A stretch of 64,000 nt of DNA, from NCBI GenBank assembly GCA_035327585.1, contig DAOLDD010000009.1, positions 54,847 through 118,846 of the forward strand, in the 5' to 3' direction. The translations under genes were made by a program, and so were the position numbers. This DNA comes from JAMLJG01 sp035327585 (GTDB taxonomy: Bacteria; Verrucomicrobiota; Kiritimatiellia; CAIVKH01). Positions 45,007 to 53,375 of the stretch are shown here, in pieces. The notes beneath the pieces are model-generated. The model had not been told where the DNA came from. It made no database searches and saw only the letters and a program-made list of their open reading frames with translations. The first letter of the stretch is position 1, and each line of letters begins with the position of its first letter.

Positions 45007-45070
45007 GACGAATGACGAATGCGGAGAAATGACGAATTGGTCATTCGGATTTCGTCATTCGGTCATTCAT
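45007..45070. repeat. GACGAAT/ATTCGTC word hairpin in the ccoP-ccoG spacer
   Basis: GACGAATGACGAAT and AAATGACGAATT are followed by TCATTCGGATTTCGTCATTC and GGTCATTC. The 7-bp words pair as a long imperfect stem that fills the spacer. Confidence 0.8.
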
Positions 45071-45621
45071 CCCTCCTTTTTGACCCCCTCCGGGGCCTTC
45101 GCCTGTAAAGGCGTGGTGCCGCGCAGCGTATAGATAAAGCTGGCGACGGCGTGGATGTCAGCCGGTCGGAGCTGGGTTTTCCACGCGATCATGCCTTTGG
45201 CGGGCACGCCTTCACGGATGACGTGCAACTCGTCGGCGAAGGTGGAGCCGTGGATGTAGTAGTCGTCGGTGAGGTTGGGGCCGATGCCGCCACCGCCGTC
45301 AGCCGCGTGGCAGACGACGCAATTTGCATTAAAAAGCGCCTTCCCCCGGGCCAGAACCTTCGGGTCCGTTGACGGCTCATTCTCGGATACGTCCGCGACC
45401 ACGACGGCGCTTTCCACCGCGCCGCGCGCCCGTGCCATTTCGCGCTCGTACTGGGCGGCCTGTAGATCGCCCACATTGAAGACGTGGAAATAGAGCATGT
45501 AGATCACCGAGAAGATGATGGTGATGTTGAACAGCCAGACCCACCAGCGCGGCAGGCGGTTGTCGAGTTCACTGATGCCGTCCACCTCGTGGCCGGCCAT
45601 GGGGTTTTCTTCATGACTCAT
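45067..45621 (-). CDS. ccoP: cbb3 oxidase subunit III (single-haem CcoP)
   Basis: The start at 45621 (MSHEENP) gives 184 residues; an upstream in-frame ATG at 45660 is less likely. The FixP-type N-terminal domain has one transmembrane helix (RWWVWLFNITIIFSVIYMLYF). One cytochrome c domain follows, with the haem motif CVVCH. Standard CcoP has two c-type haems, so this is a one-haem form. It overlaps ccoQ by 11 bp. Confidence 0.9.
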   Translation of the reverse strand: MSHEENPMAGHEVDGISELDNRLPRWWVWLFNITIIFSVIYMLYFHVFNVGDLQAAQYEREMARARGAVESAVVVADVSENEPSTDPKVLARGKALFNANCVVCHAADGGGGIGPNLTDDYYIHGSTFADELHVIREGVPAKGMIAWKTQLRPADIHAVASFIYTLRGTTPLQAKAPEGVKKEG

Positions 45622-45808
45622 GGCGGGGTTCTCCTTTGCGGGAAAGCGCATCGTCTTCAAGGGGCAGCCTGCTGTAGTGGTCCACCTGCTGGCGGCTCAT
45701 GGTCATCGCCCAGATCGCATAGCCCGCGAACACGGCGACGAAGAGGACCAGGGCGATGACCGGATAGGCGGCGACGCCGCCGATATGTTCCAGGATGTTG
45801 CGGATCAT
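45611..45808 (-). CDS. ccoQ: CcoQ-like small subunit
   Basis: The 65-residue protein has one transmembrane helix (PVIALVLFVAVFAGYAIWAM). Position between ccoO and ccoP, and size, are typical of CcoQ, which stabilises the oxidase. It overlaps ccoNO by 4 bp. Sequence conservation in CcoQ is low, so context supports the call. Confidence 0.8.
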   Translation of the reverse strand: MIRNILEHIGGVAAYPVIALVLFVAVFAGYAIWAMTMSRQQVDHYSRLPLEDDALSRKGEPRHES

Positions 45809-47940
45809 GGCGCGCTCCCGGTGGCGAGGTCGGTGCGGATGTCCGTGCCGAGGCGTTGCAGGTAGGCGATGAGCGCGATGATTTCGCGATCCGGCTCGAC
45901 GGGCACCTGGTTCTGCTTGAGGTCATCGGAGATGGCCTTCGCCTGTTTCTCCAATTCCTCCATGGCGATCTTTTCGTAGCCCGGCGGATAGGGCACGCCG
46001 AGTTTGCGCATCAGCTTGATCTTGGCCGCGGTGGTGCGGGCGTCGAGTTTGTCGCGCAGCAGCCACGGGTAGGGCGGCATCACCGAATCCGGCGAGGTGG
46101 AACGCGGATCTTCCATGTGCCGCGCGTGCCACGCATTGGGGTATTTGAGCCCGATGCGGTGCAGGTCGGGGCCGGTGCGCTTGGAGCCCCAGAGGAACGG
46201 GTGGTCGTACACGAACTCGCCCGCCTTGGAGTATTCGCCGTAACGCTCCGTTTCGGAGCGGAACGGGCGCACCAGTTGCGAATGGCAGCCGACGCAGCCC
46301 TCGCGAATGTAGATGTCGCGCCCGTGCAGTTCGAGCGGCGAGTAGGGGCGCACGGCGGCGATGGTGGGGATGTTCGTGCGGATGAGGAAGGTCGGCACGG
46401 CTTCGACGATGCCGCCGATGAGGATGGCGACCAGGGAGAGCACGGTGAAAATGAGCGGCTTGCGCTCCAGCCAACGGTGCCGGTACGGATGCTCATCCTG
46501 CTTCTTCTCGAGCGGGGGCATCGCGGCGACCTGCACCTCGACCTCCGCCGCGAACGTGCCCTGTTTCGCGGTGCGGATGAGGTTGTAGGCCATCAGCAGC
46601 GCGCCGATGAGGTAGAGGCCGCCGCCGATCGCGCGGAGGATGTACATCGGGATGAGCTGCAGCAGCGTTTCGAGGAAATTCGGATACTGCAGGAACCCGT
46701 CGGGCGTGAATTGCTTCCACATCAGGCCCTGCGTGACGCCGGTCCAGTAGATGGGCACGATGTAAATCATCATGCCGAGCAGGCCGATCCAGAAGTGCCA
46801 GGTCGCGAGCTTCGTCGACCACAGCTTCGTGTTGTACATGTTGGGGATCAGCCAGTAGAGCATGCCGAAGGTCAGGAAGCCGTTCCACCCGAGCGCGCCG
46901 GTGTGCACATGCGCGATGGTCCAGTCGGTGAAGTGCGAGAGGGCGTTGACGCTCTTGATCGAGAGGGTGGGGCCTTCGAGGGTCGCCATGCCGTAGGCCG
47001 TGATCGCAACGACGAGGAACTTCAGCACGGGGTCCTGCCTCACCTTGTCCCACGCGCCGCGCAGCGTGAGCAGGCCGTTCAGCATGCCGCCCCACGAGGG
47101 CGCGATGAGCATCAACGAGAAGACCATACCGAGCGATTGCGCCCAATCGGGGAGGGCGGAATAGAGCAGGTGGTGGGGGCCAGCCCAGATATAGATGAAA
47201 ATCAGCGCCCAGAAGTGAATGATCGAAAGGCGGTACGAGAAAATCGGGCGGCCGGACGCCTTCGGGATGAAGTAGTACATCAGGCCGAGGTACGGCGTGG
47301 TGAGGAAGAACGCGACGGCGTTGTGGCCGTACCACCACTGCACCAGCGCGTCCTGCACGCCGGCGTAGATCGGATAGCTTTTGAGCCAGGTCAGCGGCAG
47401 TTCGAAGGAATTGACGATGTGCAGCACGGCCACGGTGACGACGGTGGATATGTAGAACCAGATGGCGACGTACATGTGCCGCTCGCGCCGCTTCGCGATC
47501 GTGCCGAAGAGGTTGATGGCGAAGACGACCCAGACGAGGGTGATCGCAATGTCGATGGGCCATTCGAGTTCGGCGTATTCCTTGCTGGTCGTGATGCCGA
47601 GCGGCAGCGTGACCGCGGCGGCGACGATGATGAGTTGCCAGCCCCAGAAGTGGATCCAGCTCAACAGGTCGTTGAACATCCGCGCTTTGCACAGCCGTTG
47701 CAGGGAGTAGTAGACGCCGGCGAAGATGCCGTTGCCCACGAAGGCGAAGATGACCGCGTTCGTGTGCAGCGGGCGCAGGCGTCCGAACGTCGTCCACGGC
47801 AGGCCGAGGTTGGCGGCCGGGATAAAAATCTGCAACGCGATGATCAGCCCCACCAGCATCCCCACCACGCCCCAGAGGACGGTGACGAAGGAAAAGGCGC
47901 GGACGATCCGGTTGTCATAGCGGATGGTTTCCGTGTTCAT
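45805..47940 (-). CDS. ccoNO: cbb3 oxidase subunits I and II fused (CcoN-CcoO)
   Basis: The 711-residue product joins CcoN (about residues 1-475, twelve helices) to CcoO. CcoN carries low-spin haem and haem-copper ligand His residues in segments such as LHTNAVIFAF, WWYGHNAVAFFLTTP, WAGPHHLLYS and HFTDWTIAHVHTGALGW. CcoO is membrane-anchored and monohaem, with CVGCH in GRDIYIREGCVGCHSQLVRP near residue 550. The linker around 475-495 is charged. The fusion fixes a 1:1 ratio of catalytic and electron-entry subunits. An AAAGAGGAAGC ribosome site precedes the ATG. Confidence 0.95.
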   Translation of the reverse strand: MNTETIRYDNRIVRAFSFVTVLWGVVGMLVGLIIALQIFIPAANLGLPWTTFGRLRPLHTNAVIFAFVGNGIFAGVYYSLQRLCKARMFNDLLSWIHFWGWQLIIVAAAVTLPLGITTSKEYAELEWPIDIAITLVWVVFAINLFGTIAKRRERHMYVAIWFYISTVVTVAVLHIVNSFELPLTWLKSYPIYAGVQDALVQWWYGHNAVAFFLTTPYLGLMYYFIPKASGRPIFSYRLSIIHFWALIFIYIWAGPHHLLYSALPDWAQSLGMVFSLMLIAPSWGGMLNGLLTLRGAWDKVRQDPVLKFLVVAITAYGMATLEGPTLSIKSVNALSHFTDWTIAHVHTGALGWNGFLTFGMLYWLIPNMYNTKLWSTKLATWHFWIGLLGMMIYIVPIYWTGVTQGLMWKQFTPDGFLQYPNFLETLLQLIPMYILRAIGGGLYLIGALLMAYNLIRTAKQGTFAAEVEVQVAAMPPLEKKQDEHPYRHRWLERKPLIFTVLSLVAILIGGIVEAVPTFLIRTNIPTIAAVRPYSPLELHGRDIYIREGCVGCHSQLVRPFRSETERYGEYSKAGEFVYDHPFLWGSKRTGPDLHRIGLKYPNAWHARHMEDPRSTSPDSVMPPYPWLLRDKLDARTTAAKIKLMRKLGVPYPPGYEKIAMEELEKQAKAISDDLKQNQVPVEPDREIIALIAYLQRLGTDIRTDLATGSAP

Positions 47941-47995
47941 GCTTCCTCTTTCTTTTCAGGTTATGTGCCGTACGCGAAGATTCGGTCTCACTTTG

Positions 47996-48073
47996 CCCCT
48001 CACCCCTGCCCTCTCCCTGTGGGAGAGGGTGTTGGTTTCTCCCTCTCCCCGGGGGAGAGGGGTGGGGTGAGGG
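47996..48073. repeat. CCCTCACCC...GGGTGAGGG element, copy 2 (overlaps ccoS 3' end)
   Basis: This copy has the same nested palindrome as at 43.5 kb (CCCCTCACCC, CCCTCTCCC/GGGAGAGGG, GGGGTGAGGG). It overlaps the last 25 codons of ccoS and the leader of ccoNO. Confidence 0.85.
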
Positions 48074-48266
48074 CTCCACTTGGCGGCACGATGTTCCGGT
48101 CAAAGCCACCGGCTGCTTTTTTTATCTGTCCATCTTCGCTTAACATGCGGAGCGGCGGTGTGCCGGTGTCGTCGAATTGGCCGCTGCGGACCGACCACAG
48201 GAATGCGCCAAGAAACAGCAGGGCGACCAGGAGGCTGGCCATCATCAGGAGAAAGAGCACGCTCAT
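48000..48266 (-). CDS. ccoS: cbb3 oxidase maturation protein CcoS with repeat-derived tail
   Basis: The ATG at 48266 gives 88 residues. The first half is a typical CcoS: one helix (MSVLFLLMMASLLVALLFLGAFLW) then SGQFDDTGTPPLRML. The C-terminal part, LTPPLSPGEREKPTPSPTGR, is encoded by the CCCTCACCCC repeat, and the stop codon also falls there. The usual CcoS is 45-60 residues. CcoS is needed to insert cofactors in the oxidase. The extension probably has no function. Confidence 0.85.
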   Translation of the reverse strand: MSVLFLLMMASLLVALLFLGAFLWSVRSGQFDDTGTPPLRMLSEDGQIKKAAGGFDRNIVPPSGALTPPLSPGEREKPTPSPTGRGQG

Positions 48267-50722
48267 GCGGCATCCTCCCGGGGGGCGCCCCAACCGCTGC
48301 GGGCGGCGGCGTATCGCGTGGCCAGCAAGGCGAACGAAATGACGGTGAAGGAGCTGATCGGCATCAGGATGGCGGAGACGAGCGGGGAAAGGTGGCCGGT
48401 GGCGGCGAAGCTCAGGCCGGTCAGGTTGTAGCAGATCGAAATCACGAAACTGGCGTATACCACGCGGATCGCCTCGCGCGCAAATTTGAAGAGTTCGGGG
48501 AGGCGCGCGACCTGATCGGCCTCCAGGATGACGTCGCTGGCGGGCGAGAAGGAGGATGCCTGTTCGGTGACGGCGATGCCGGCATCGCTCTGGCGCAGCG
48601 CGCCCGCGTCGTTCAGGCCATCGCCGATCATGGCGACGCGATGGCCTTCCTGCTGCAGGGCGCGGACGGCTTCGAGTTTGTCGGAAGGCGTCTGGTTGAA
48701 CCGCAGGTCGGCGTTGGGGCCGAGCCAGTTCGCGTAACGGTCCCGCTCCCCATCACTGTCGCCCGAAAGCAGGGCGATGCGGCGGTCGCGGCCCAGTTCG
48801 GCTGCAAGTTTCGAGACGTCGGTTCGTATGGCGGGTGCGGCGGTGAACCAGCCGCGGCAGCCGCCGTCGATTCCGATCCCGGCGGCGCCGGAGGGGAGAT
48901 CGGCGGTGCGTGTGCATCCGTTTTCCGCCAGCCAGGCGGCGGAGCCGATGACGATGACGCGTCCGTCGATCGTGCCCCGGATGCCGCGGCCCTGCACCTC
49001 GGCAAAGCGCGTGACTGCGGGCGCGGCGGTGTCCGTTCCGGCGCCCGCGATGGCGCGGCTCAACGGATGGGTGGAGTGGGAGGCCAGCGCGCGCACGGCG
49101 CGCTCGTCCGCGGGCGCGAGCGGCGTTCCGACGTAATGCGCGACGGGGTGCGCATGGGTCAGCGTACCGGTCTTGTCCAGCACGATGGCGTCCGCGCGCG
49201 CGAGGGCTTCCACCGTGTCAGTGTTTTTCAGGAATACCCGGTGCCGGGCCAGGAGACGGACGGCCGCGCCCAGCGCGAAGGGCGCGGACAGGGCGAGGGC
49301 GCACGGGCAGGCGACGATGAGGATCGAGGCGAAGATGCGGGGCGCGTCCGCTGGCGCGTTGAACACCCACCATCCCGTCGCGGCGAGCGCGAAGAGTAGG
49401 ACGCCCACGGTGAATGCGCGACCCGCGCGGTTGGTCATGTTGTTCAGGCTGAAATCGCGCGGCTTGCGGAAGGCCTCATGGTCCCAGAGGGAGGCCATGT
49501 AGCTGCGGGAGGTTTCCTTGACGGTCTCCAACTCGATGGCGGACCCGACCTGCCGCCCGCCGGCGTAAATGTAGTCGCCCTCCGCGCGGGGAACGGGCTC
49601 CGACTCGCCGGTGACGAAGCTGTAGTCGAGGTGCGCTGCGCCCGCCAACAGCCGTGCGTCCGCGGGCACCAGTTCGCCGTGGCGCACCCGGATGCGGTCC
49701 CCGACGCGGAGGTCGGTGAGTGGGACGTTGTGCACCGCACCGCCTTCCACGCGCTGGACGGAAAGCGGGAAATACGAACGGTAGTCGCGCTCGAACGAGA
49801 GCCAATCGAAACTCTTCTGTTGGAACCAGCGCCCGCAGAGCAGGAAGAAGACGAGGCCCGCGAACGAGTCGAAGTAGCCTTCGCCCGCGCCGGTCGCCAC
49901 GTCGAATGCGCTTTGCAGGAAGAGCGCGGCGAGTCCGATGGCGATGGGAAATTCAATGGTGAGCATACGCCGCCGCAGGCCCAGCATCGAAGCGCGCCAA
50001 TAGTCCGACGCGCTGTAGAGCAGGACCGGCACGGCGAGGCCGAGACTCAGCCAGCCGAAGAAGGGACGGAACCATTCGCCCTCCTTGAGCCCGAGATAGG
50101 AGGGGATGCTCAGCAGCATGATGTTGCCGAACGCAAAGCCCGCGACGCCGATGCGCAGCCAAAGACCGCGGTTCGCGGGCGTCCCCCGGCTTTCCTGTTC
50201 GCGGAGCGCGCCGAGGTTCAGGGCGGGTTCGTAGCCGAGCGATGCGAGCAGGTGCGCAAGTTTGCTGAAGGGCAGGCGGTGGTGGTCGAAGGTGATGGTC
50301 AGTTCGCGGCGCGGGAAATTGACGCGGGAGGGGCCAATCGCCGGTTCGAGGCGGAACAGATTCTCCAACAACCAGACGCAGGCGAGACAGTGGATGGACG
50401 GGACCCGCAGGGTGATGCGGGTTGCGCGCGCATCGGCGAAATCGGCGAGCTTCTCGCGCAGGTCGCCAGCATCCAGATACGCGAACCGATCCGGCGGCGG
50501 GGCGGCGGTGACGCGGACGCCGGGCTGCTTTTCCAGGGCGTAGAATTGACCCAGGCCGCTCTGCTGGAGAATCTGGAAAACCGTGCGGCAGCCGGTGCAG
50601 CAAAAATGGAGTCCTTCGTGCGCGACCCGGTCATCAGGGCAGGGCGCACCGCAATGCGCGCACGCGAGGCGCGGGCGGGCTGCGACCGGCTCAGGCTGAT
50701 CGATGACGGCGTGTTCGCTCAT
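48263..50722 (-). CDS. ccoI: Copper-translocating P1B-type ATPase CcoI
   Basis: The start at 50722 (MSEHAVID) gives 819 residues. An N-terminal zinc-finger-like metal-binding domain (CAHCGAPC, CCTGC) and an HMA-like domain with HCLACVWLLE near 130 are present. The CPC motif is ACPCALALSAP. The phosphorylation site is DKTGTLTHA and the hinge is GDGLNDAGAL. CcoI exports copper for cbb3 assembly. It is the first gene of the cluster and diverges from the Rrf2 gene. Confidence 0.95.
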   Translation of the reverse strand: MSEHAVIDQPEPVAARPRLACAHCGAPCPDDRVAHEGLHFCCTGCRTVFQILQQSGLGQFYALEKQPGVRVTAAPPPDRFAYLDAGDLREKLADFADARATRITLRVPSIHCLACVWLLENLFRLEPAIGPSRVNFPRRELTITFDHHRLPFSKLAHLLASLGYEPALNLGALREQESRGTPANRGLWLRIGVAGFAFGNIMLLSIPSYLGLKEGEWFRPFFGWLSLGLAVPVLLYSASDYWRASMLGLRRRMLTIEFPIAIGLAALFLQSAFDVATGAGEGYFDSFAGLVFFLLCGRWFQQKSFDWLSFERDYRSYFPLSVQRVEGGAVHNVPLTDLRVGDRIRVRHGELVPADARLLAGAAHLDYSFVTGESEPVPRAEGDYIYAGGRQVGSAIELETVKETSRSYMASLWDHEAFRKPRDFSLNNMTNRAGRAFTVGVLLFALAATGWWVFNAPADAPRIFASILIVACPCALALSAPFALGAAVRLLARHRVFLKNTDTVEALARADAIVLDKTGTLTHAHPVAHYVGTPLAPADERAVRALASHSTHPLSRAIAGAGTDTAAPAVTRFAEVQGRGIRGTIDGRVIVIGSAAWLAENGCTRTADLPSGAAGIGIDGGCRGWFTAAPAIRTDVSKLAAELGRDRRIALLSGDSDGERDRYANWLGPNADLRFNQTPSDKLEAVRALQQEGHRVAMIGDGLNDAGALRQSDAGIAVTEQASSFSPASDVILEADQVARLPELFKFAREAIRVVYASFVISICYNLTGLSFAATGHLSPLVSAILMPISSFTVISFALLATRYAAARSGWGAPREDAA

Positions 50723-50805
50723 GCAAACCCGGTTGCGATCCCGCGCCCGAGTGCCCAGAGAAATAGCAGGCCTGGCGATGCGCCGCAAGTCAAAACACCA
50801 TAAAT

Positions 50806-50820
50806 AATATCTTGAATATC
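50806..50820. promoter_or_regulatory. Possible Rrf2 operator between ccoI and the Rrf2 gene
   Basis: AATATCTTGAATATC contains ATAT-N5-ATAT in an unusually AT-rich patch of the divergent spacer 50723-50846. Rrf2-family regulators (such as NsrR) bind AT-rich dyads of similar size. It lies 27 bp before the Rrf2 start codon. Confidence 0.45.
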
Positions 50821-50846
50821 CGAATTGAATGGTGGAGACTTGAGCG

Positions 50847-51317
50847 ATGCTGATGAACAAGACAACCGAGTTGGGCCTCCAGAGCGTGCTCTACATGGCC
50901 CAGCAACCGGGGGGCAGGCTGGTGAATCCCCAGGAAATCGCCGAAAAACTCGGCGAGTCCGCCACGTATATGGCCAAGGTGTTGCGTCAGCTCGCGCAGG
51001 CGGGAATCATCCGCTCGCACCGCGGCGCGGCCGGCGGTTTTGAACTCGCGCGGCTGCCTAAGCAAATCACCTTGCTGGACGTCGTGGAAGCGTGCCAGGG
51101 CCCCATTCAGGGCAATTATTGCGAGGAGGTTCCGGTGGAGCGCATTCCCCTGATGTGCGGTTGGCACCAGGCGATGCACGAATTGCAGGAAAACTGCCGC
51201 GCGGTACTATCGCGCTGGACACTCGCGCGAATCCTGGAGCGACCGGTGGCGAGGGTGCCGTCGCCCGCCTGCCGGTTCCGCCGGGTGCGGATCAAGTTTG
51301 AAGTGGGTGCGGAATGA
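50847..51317 (+). CDS. Rrf2 family transcriptional regulator
   Basis: The 156-residue product has a winged helix (NPQEIAEKLGESATYMAKVL, then AGIIRSHRGAAGGFELAR) and the dimer helix LLDVVEACQGPI. Three Cys follow (NYCEEV, LMCGW, ENCRAV), spaced as in the [2Fe-2S] sensors of the family (IscR, NsrR). Fe-S, NO or redox sensing is likely. It overlaps the radical SAM gene by 4 bp and faces the cco cluster, both probable targets. ATG 50853 is an alternative start. Confidence 0.9.
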   Translation: MLMNKTTELGLQSVLYMAQQPGGRLVNPQEIAEKLGESATYMAKVLRQLAQAGIIRSHRGAAGGFELARLPKQITLLDVVEACQGPIQGNYCEEVPVERIPLMCGWHQAMHELQENCRAVLSRWTLARILERPVARVPSPACRFRRVRIKFEVGAE

Positions 51318-52354
51318 GATTTGACGTCGATTTTGAGCGAGCGCCGCTGCTCGTGATCTGGGAGGTCACGCGGTCCTGCGCGCTGGCCTGCCGCCATTGC
51401 CGCGCCTCCGCGGAGGACCGGCGCGACCCTCGCGAGCTTTCGTTGGAAGAGGGGAAGGACCTGCTCAACCAGGTCAAGGCGATGGGCACGCCGCTGATGA
51501 TCTTTACCGGCGGCGATCCGCTGCAGCGCGACGATTTGGAAGACCTGATCCGCCACGCGAAACAAATCGGACTACGCCCGGCGGCGATACCGGCGGCCAC
51601 ACCGCGTCTTTCCCGCGAGCGGATGTTTTCGCTGAAGGCCGCGGGCCTTGAACAGGTTGCCATCAGCATCGACGCATCGACGGCGGAAAAGCATGACGAC
51701 TTCCGCAAGGTGGAGGGCACCTTCGCGAAGGCGATGGAAGGCGCGGCCTGGGCGCACGAGGCGGGGATTCCGCTCCAGGTCAACACGGTGCTGGGGTCGT
51801 GGAACGTCGAGAATTTTGACGCCATCGCGACGCTGGTCCAGCAGCTCGACATTGTATTCTGGGAAGTCTTTTTCCTCGTGCCCACCGGGCGTGGGGCGGA
51901 GTTGCAGGGCTGCACGCCTGCGCAGATGGCGATGTTGTTCGAGAAGCTCTATGACCTCTCCCTCATTGCGCCGTTTGTCGTAAAAATCACCGAAGCCCAG
52001 CATTTCCGCTGCTATGCCGCCAAACGCACCCGCGCGATGCCGCCGGGTACGAAGCCCCGCCTGATGATGTCCGGCCAGCCGGTCAACGCCGGGTGCGGCA
52101 TTTGCTTCGTGGACCACATCGGCAACGTCTGCCCGAGCGGCTTCCTGCCGTTGGAACGCGGCAACGTGCGGACCGCGCCGCTCGCCACGATCTATCGCGA
52201 CGACCCCGTGTTCCGGGAACTGCGCGATTTTGAAAAACTGTCCGGCCGCTGCGCCCTCTGCGCGGACCGCGCCCAATGCTCCGGCGGCTCCCGCGCCCGC
52301 GCTTATGCCCTCACCGGCAACTACCTCGCGCCCGATCCGCTGTGCGCGCTGTAG
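51314..52354 (+). CDS. Radical SAM/SPASM protein (AhbD/NirJ-like, TIGR04053 type)
   Basis: The 346-residue product has the radical SAM cluster CALACRHC at residues 18-25, a GGDP motif (FTGGDPLQRDDL) and a SPASM C-terminus with CGICFVDHIGNVCPSG and CALCADRAQC. It resembles enzymes of the siroheme-dependent haem (AhbD) and haem d1 (NirJ) routes. A haem-related decarboxylation would match the neighbouring cbb3 cluster, but other peptide-modifying SPASM functions remain possible. It is translationally coupled to the Rrf2 gene. Confidence 0.82.
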   Translation: MRFDVDFERAPLLVIWEVTRSCALACRHCRASAEDRRDPRELSLEEGKDLLNQVKAMGTPLMIFTGGDPLQRDDLEDLIRHAKQIGLRPAAIPAATPRLSRERMFSLKAAGLEQVAISIDASTAEKHDDFRKVEGTFAKAMEGAAWAHEAGIPLQVNTVLGSWNVENFDAIATLVQQLDIVFWEVFFLVPTGRGAELQGCTPAQMAMLFEKLYDLSLIAPFVVKITEAQHFRCYAAKRTRAMPPGTKPRLMMSGQPVNAGCGICFVDHIGNVCPSGFLPLERGNVRTAPLATIYRDDPVFRELRDFEKLSGRCALCADRAQCSGGSRARAYALTGNYLAPDPLCAL

Positions 52355-52396
52355 CGCCAGGTACCCACGCGGCAAACGATTGGTCCGGCGAACCGC

Positions 52397-53359
52397 TCAA
52401 GGCAGCAGCCTTTGGAAACGCAGGAATTCATGTGGGGCGGTGCCCGCGTTGGTCCAGGTGGCGTGGGCCACGGGAGCTGCGGCTCCGGTCAGCGTGTTTA
52501 CAATGGTCCACGTCGCGAGGTCGGTGCTGGTTTCCACGGCGTGGGCGAGGTCGGGCAGCGTGGGCAGTAGCCAGACACGCGGTATTGCGGTTGCCTCGAT
52601 TCGCTCCAGGCGCGGGCTGGCCCAAAGGTTCACGTAGATGTGAGACCCGAGTCCGCTGTTCGTGGGCCCGTCGGAGTCGGCCCGCGCCCCGGTGAAGGCG
52701 ATGGTAAACGTTTTGATGGCCAGTCCTTCGGGAACGCGCAGGATGGTGTACGACCGGTTTTCATTCCATGGCACCTGCGCGACGAGTACGCCCGTCGTGG
52801 GATTCCATGCGGGCGGTGCGGCGGGCTCCAGGGGTGGCCGCACTCCTGCATTGTTGGTCAGCGAGAGGTCGCCCTCGGCGAGGAAGATGAAGTTGGAGGG
52901 CGCCAGCAACTCGCCGCCAGGCCCGGTTGCGGAGATCACCGCCCGATCATCATCATCGAAATCGCATAGGATGAAATCGATCAGGGTCATGGGGGATGAA
53001 AACGTGTACGTCGCGGTAACCGTCCCCGTGTCCGCAATGAGCGCGTTGAGGCGGAGCCTGTTGGTGTACACACCGGTGAACGCGGGATTGTCGTTGTTCA
53101 ACGTACCCGGATCGAGGGTGTTGTTGGCGATGCGCTGTGCGGGTCCGCCGCCGTGTACCGCCTGAAAGACCACGCTTGTGTCGGTGATGAATTGAAGCGA
53201 GACGAGCGGGTACCCGTCGCCCCAGACCACATTGGTAAACGCGCGGTCGCCGTAGGTCGTGCCCGGATTCGCATTAATCTGCAGGCTGCCCGCGGGGGCC
53301 GCCCACAACACGGAGGGCAGCAGCCATGCGGGAAGGAGTCGGAAAAGGACGCTGTTCAT
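52397..53359 (-). CDS. Secreted protein of unknown function with C-terminal ST-DL module
   Basis: The 320-residue product has a signal peptide ending at WAA-PAGSL. The N-terminal 230 residues are beta-rich with many Thr/Asn/Asp (TFSSPMTLIDFILCDFDDDD). The last 50 (VETSTDLATWTIVNTL, HATWTNAGTAPHEFLRFQ) resemble the end of the riboswitch-controlled secreted protein at 18.1 kb. Such modules are common at the ends of Verrucomicrobial exported proteins. No enzyme motif was seen. Confidence 0.65.
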   Translation of the reverse strand: MNSVLFRLLPAWLLPSVLWAAPAGSLQINANPGTTYGDRAFTNVVWGDGYPLVSLQFITDTSVVFQAVHGGGPAQRIANNTLDPGTLNNDNPAFTGVYTNRLRLNALIADTGTVTATYTFSSPMTLIDFILCDFDDDDRAVISATGPGGELLAPSNFIFLAEGDLSLTNNAGVRPPLEPAAPPAWNPTTGVLVAQVPWNENRSYTILRVPEGLAIKTFTIAFTGARADSDGPTNSGLGSHIYVNLWASPRLERIEATAIPRVWLLPTLPDLAHAVETSTDLATWTIVNTLTGAAAPVAHATWTNAGTAPHEFLRFQRLLP

Positions 53360-53375
53360 GCGCGGTTTGGCACGC

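Noticed and set aside
43525..45015. Long plus-strand frame opposite ccoG
   Set aside because: The opposite strand has full CcoG motifs; this frame is a codon-bias artefact.
45856..48342. 828-codon open frame on the plus strand opposite ccoNO
   Set aside because: It is the antisense shadow of a clearly conserved oxidase gene in GC-rich DNA; the product is His/Asp/Arg/Glu-rich and resembles no family.
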